Shown here: positions 6,635-8,912 of the stretch, piece by piece | Numbering within the stretch: the first letter of the stretch is position 1 | Layout of the letters: each line of letters begins with the position of its first letter | Source of the DNA: Bordetella parapertussis | GTDB lineage: Bacteria > Pseudomonadota > Gammaproteobacteria > Burkholderiales > SG8-41 | Length of the DNA stretch: 8,912 bases | Direction: 5' to 3' | Assembly: GCA_945870465.1 (NCBI GenBank) | Contig: CAMBSS010000165.1 | Location: forward strand, 1-8,912 | The notes under the pieces: generated by a model | What the model was told of the DNA's origin: nothing | The model's input: the letters and a program-made list of their open reading frames with translations, nothing else | Databases searched by the model: none | Program-made: the position numbers and the translations under genes

Positions 6635-6814
6635 CAGTGCAAACCGGGACGACGAAAAAGCCGTTGGACCGGGCTCGAAAGTGCTTGGCTGGTCGCGCAA
6701 ATCCGGAAGAAAAATCTTATTCATCAATAAAATAAATGGATAAATCGGAGCGGTCACGCGTGCTACCTTGAGCGCCGAAGATAACAACAATCCCGTTTCG
6801 CCCTGATTTAAACA
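6635..6814. other. Upstream region of sat, no clear promoter
   Basis: Together with the elements listed separately, this completes the 376-base divergent gap between the efflux operon and sat. A short AT-rich run (about 6709-6741, including ATCAATAAAATAAATGG) could hold a -10 element, but no convincing -35 partner at 16-18 bases was found. Short reading frames here have neither a ribosome-binding site nor family character. Confidence 0.5.
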
Positions 6815-6821
6815 AAAGGAG
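6815..6821 (+). promoter_or_regulatory. Ribosome-binding site that fixes the TTG start of sat
   Basis: AAAGGAG is followed by 6 bases (TTCACC) and then TTG at 6828. This is optimal Shine-Dalgarno spacing and supports TTG as the start. The next in-frame ATG, at residue 48, would delete conserved sequence. Confidence 0.85.
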
Positions 6822-6827
6822 TTCACC

Positions 6828-8045
6828 TTGTCCAAACTGGTTTCGCCTCATGGTGGCGCAAGCCTCAAACCCCTGCTGCTGGAAGGCACCGCGCTGACCG
6901 CCGAACAGGCTCGGGCGCGCACGCTGCCGAAAGTGCCGGTGAGTTCGCGCGAACGCGGCGATTTGATCATGCTGGGCATCGGCGGCTTTACCCCGCTCGA
7001 CGGCTTCATGACGCACGCCGACTGGAAAAGCGTGTGCGGCGACCTTAAAACGGCTGCCGGACTCTTCTGGCCGATCCCCGTTACCCTGTCCGCTGCCAAA
7101 GATATCGCCGCCGGCATCAAGCCCGGCGCGGATATCGCGCTGGTCGATGCAACGGACGGTGAATTGCTCGCAACCATGACCGTGCGCGAAAAATACTCGA
7201 TCGACAAGCAGCACGAATGTAAAACCGTATTCAAGACCACCGACATCGAGCACCCCGGCGTGCGCATGGTGATGGAGCAGGCCGAGGTCAATCTGGCCGG
7301 TCCGGTCAAAGTGCTGTCGCAGGGCGAATTCCCGAGCAAATACGGCGAGCTTTACATGACGCCGGCGCAAACGCGCGCGGTGTTCGCGGCGAACGGGTGG
7401 TCGACGATAGCGGCTTTCCAGACGCGCAACCCGATGCACCGGTCACACGAGTACCTGGCGAAAATCGCCATCGAAGTCTGCGACGGCGTGCTGGTGCACT
7501 CATTGCTGGGAAATCTCAAGCCGGGCGATATTCCAGCCGAGGTCCGCACGCAGACCATCAGCGTGCTGATCGACAAATATTTCGCGAAAAAGACCGTGGT
7601 GCAGTCGGGTTACCCGCTCGACATGCGTTACGCAGGGCCGCGCGAGGCGTTGCTGCACGCCCTCTTTCGTCAAAACTACGGTTGTTCGCACCAGATCGTC
7701 GGCCGCGACCACGCCGGCGTCGGTAATTACTACGGCCCGTTCGATGCGCACCACATTTTCGACGAGATCCCAAAAGGTTCCCTCGAAACGCAGCCGCTCA
7801 AGATTGACTGGACGTTCTGGTGTTATCAGTGCGGCGGCATGGCCTCGGCGCGCACCTGCCCGCACGACGAGAAAGACCGTTTACAGGTATCCGGCACCAA
7901 GCTGCGCAAGTGGCTGTCCGAAGGCGCCGAAGTGCCGGCGGAATTCAGCCGTCCTGAAGTGCTGAAGATATTGCGCGACTACTACGCGACGATAGACGCC
8001 GCAGACCGCGTCGAAGTGAAACTTACCGGTCACTCCGCGCGCTGA
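6828..8045 (+). CDS. sat: Sulfate adenylyltransferase (ATP sulfurylase)
   Basis: The enzyme interconverts ATP plus sulfate with adenosine 5'-phosphosulfate (APS) plus pyrophosphate in the cytoplasm. It works towards APS in sulfate assimilation or reduction, and towards ATP and sulfate in APS-dependent sulfur oxidation. The 405 residues fit the single-chain Sat type, unrelated to CysD/CysN. Residues 198-210 read [13 protein letters not shown], with the nucleotide-binding QTRNP and the HxxH pair H204/H207. GRDHAGVG (292-299) is the second active-site signature. [16 protein letters not shown] (331-346) supplies C332, C335 and C344, and perhaps H346, as a likely structural zinc site of the kind known in bacterial and archaeal Sat. 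There is no C-terminal APS kinase domain. The start is TTG with a strong ribosome-binding site. No apr, dsr, cys or sulfate-transport gene accompanies it in this window, so its direction in vivo cannot be decided here. Confidence 0.96.
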   Translation: MSKLVSPHGGASLKPLLLEGTALTAEQARARTLPKVPVSSRERGDLIMLGIGGFTPLDGFMTHADWKSVCGDLKTAAGLFWPIPVTLSAAKDIAAGIKPGADIALVDATDGELLATMTVREKYSIDKQHECKTVFKTTDIEHPGVRMVMEQAEVNLAGPVKVLSQGEFPSKYGELYMTPAQTRAVFAANGWSTIAAFQTRNPMHRSHEYLAKIAIEVCDGVLVHSLLGNLKPGDIPAEVRTQTISVLIDKYFAKKTVVQSGYPLDMRYAGPREALLHALFRQNYGCSHQIVGRDHAGVGNYYGPFDAHHIFDEIPKGSLETQPLKIDWTFWCYQCGGMASARTCPHDEKDRLQVSGTKLRKWLSEGAEVPAEFSRPEVLKILRDYYATIDAADRVEVKLTGHSAR

Positions 8046-8048
8046 ATT

Positions 8049-8070
8049 CGCATCCCGGCCGCGCGATGCG
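8049..8070. repeat. Hairpin between convergent genes, possible weak terminator
   Basis: CGCATC (8049-8054) pairs with GATGCG (8065-8070) around a 10-base GC-rich loop, in the 45-base gap between the ends of sat and the convergent small ORF. Neither side has a clear T tract, so it is not a standard intrinsic terminator, although its position suits a shared transcription end. Confidence 0.35.
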
Positions 8071-8090
8071 GCTCATTTGCGACAATGCGC

Positions 8091-8249
8091 CTACGGCTTT
8101 TTCGGCGTCTTGTATTCGACTTCCTTCTGCAACGGCTTCCAGACGGTTTCGAAACCAACAAACCCCTTTTCGCTTTTTGCCATCTGACGCGTGGTATAAA
8201 AACGCGTCTCGCCGTCGGGAACCTGGGTAACGGGTTTTTGCTCGCTCAT
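8091..8249 (-). CDS. Small hypothetical protein, 52 residues
   Basis: I do not recognise a family. The ORF begins with ATG at 8249-8247, preceded on the minus strand by AAGGTGA with AAGG 6 bases from the ATG, which is a strong ribosome-binding site, and ends with TAG at 8093-8091. The protein starts MSEQKPVTQVPDGETRFYTT and ends VEYKTPKKP. It is hydrophilic and slightly basic (8 Lys and 2 Arg against 7 acidic residues), with aromatic residues F17, Y18, F30, F33, W37 and Y46. It has no membrane segment, signal peptide or cysteine, so it is probably a small cytoplasmic protein. It lies 81 bases downstream of the SlyD-like isomerase on the same strand with no obvious terminator between, so co-transcription is plausible. 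The ribosome-binding site and the fit between convergent genes argue that it is real. Confidence 0.65.
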   Translation of the reverse strand: MSEQKPVTQVPDGETRFYTTRQMAKSEKGFVGFETVWKPLQKEVEYKTPKKP

Positions 8250-8330
8250 GAATCACCTTTTTCTCTGAAGTCTGAATTCGAATGCAAGTAACAAAGCCAA
8301 AAGTTTTCCGCTGCCATTCTGCAACGCTGC

Positions 8331-8903
8331 TTAAACAGCTTTCATAAGAGCCGGGTCGATATCCGCGTTTGCAATGATCGCCCCGCCCGCGCTTGTCTCT
8401 TCATCAGTTGCGTCACGCACGGTCAGTATTTCAAGCGTGAAGACGACCGCTCTGCCGCACAACGGATTGTTGCCATCGATAGTCAGCGTCTCGTCGTCCA
8501 TCCGCGTCACGAGAAAACTGCGGGTCTGGCCGCGCTCGCTTTCCATCAGGATGGAGGTGCCGATTTGTCGATAGGCCTCAGGGATGTTCTCGATGTTATC
8601 GGTGATTACCAGCGACTCGTCCCTGGGGCCGAAGATCTGATTGCCGTCGATGGGCACCTCGATCACGTCCCCGACAGACTTGCCCTCCAGTTCCATATGG
8701 ACGGAAGGCGCCAGAATTTCATTGTGTCCGTGAACATAGCCCAACGGGAATTCGACCCGGGTGAGGACGTGCCCCGCTTTCCTGTCGGTCACCTTGTAGG
8801 TCAGTTCGACAAACTTGCCGTCCTGGATGGTTTCATTCATGTGATATCGACGGACCTGCTCAAAATATGGATGCGCCAAAAATCCTGGCCTCTCCATTTT
8901 CAT
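8331..8903 (-). CDS. FKBP-type peptidyl-prolyl cis-trans isomerase, SlyD-like
   Basis: The protein is a folding helper that isomerises prolyl bonds and probably acts as a chaperone in the cytoplasm. The FKBP part begins near residue 29 (KFVELTYKVTD) and contains FPLGYVHGHNEILAPSVHMELEGKSVGDVIEVPI (52-85, split here as PLGYVHGHNEIL and ELEGKSVGDVIEV). The insert-in-flap chaperone domain follows at about 95-147 and ends in DGNNPLCG (143-150). The last FKBP strand is VVFTLEILTVRDATDEE (153-169). This order matches SlyD. Unlike E. coli SlyD there is no His/Cys-rich nickel-binding tail; the C terminus is short and ends MKAV. The start is uncertain: the frame stays open to the window edge, the ATG at 8903 has no visible ribosome-binding site, and M22 (8840), just before the conserved domain, is a plausible alternative. 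Confidence 0.88.
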   Translation of the reverse strand: MKMERPGFLAHPYFEQVRRYHMNETIQDGKFVELTYKVTDRKAGHVLTRVEFPLGYVHGHNEILAPSVHMELEGKSVGDVIEVPIDGNQIFGPRDESLVITDNIENIPEAYRQIGTSILMESERGQTRSFLVTRMDDETLTIDGNNPLCGRAVVFTLEILTVRDATDEETSAGGAIIANADIDPALMKAV

Positions 8904-8912
8904 AGCCGAGGA

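Noticed and set aside
6584..6835. Minus-strand ORF of 83 codons in the divergent region
   Set aside because: It spans the sat start and the efflux promoter, has no ribosome-binding site and no recognisable character.
6717..7439. Minus-strand ORF of 240 codons opposite sat
   Set aside because: It has Arg/His-rich shadow composition and lies antisense to well-conserved Sat sequence.

Overview
The window looks like ordinary chromosome from a moderately GC-rich Gram-negative proteobacterium, most likely a betaproteobacterium (Nitrosomonadales/Gallionellaceae-like is my best guess). The reasons are a three-gene RND export operon with its own outer-membrane channel, a sulfur-metabolism type ATP sulfurylase with a Cys cluster, and an initiator tRNA with encoded CCA. 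The lineage call is inference from protein character only; no search was possible.

Layout. Positions 1-213 hold no confident gene; they carry an intrinsic terminator (173-205) for the initiator tRNA-fMet gene (214-290, minus), whose promoter (303-332) fills the short gap behind the RND operon. Positions 371-6451 (minus) are a tripartite efflux operon. In transcription order it encodes a TolC-type outer-membrane channel (6451-4877), a periplasmic adaptor of the MdtA/AcrA type (4800-3487) and an inner-membrane HAE1-type RND transporter of the MdtB/MdtC/MuxB type (3463-371). Together these would form one envelope-spanning, proton-driven export pump.

The 376-base divergent region 6452-6827 is the most information-rich non-coding part. 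It has a good sigma70 promoter for the efflux operon (6571-6598). A perfect inverted repeat lies at about -60 from the predicted start of transcription, and overlapping CAG/CTG dyads lie just downstream of that start. A 21-codon leader ORF with a Shine-Dalgarno sequence overlaps the start of the channel gene. No regulator gene is present in the window.

Positions 6828-8045 (plus) encode ATP sulfurylase (sat), started from TTG behind a strong ribosome-binding site. Convergent with it is a 52-codon small ORF (8249-8091, minus) with a good ribosome-binding site and no recognised family. It lies 81 bases downstream of a SlyD-like FKBP-type prolyl isomerase (8903-8331, minus), whose 5' end may lie beyond the window.

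I found no mobile element, CRISPR array, prophage or defence-like cluster. Nothing here amounts to a clearly new system. The observations most worth checking are the leader ORF and operator architecture of the efflux operon and the small protein next to the isomerase.
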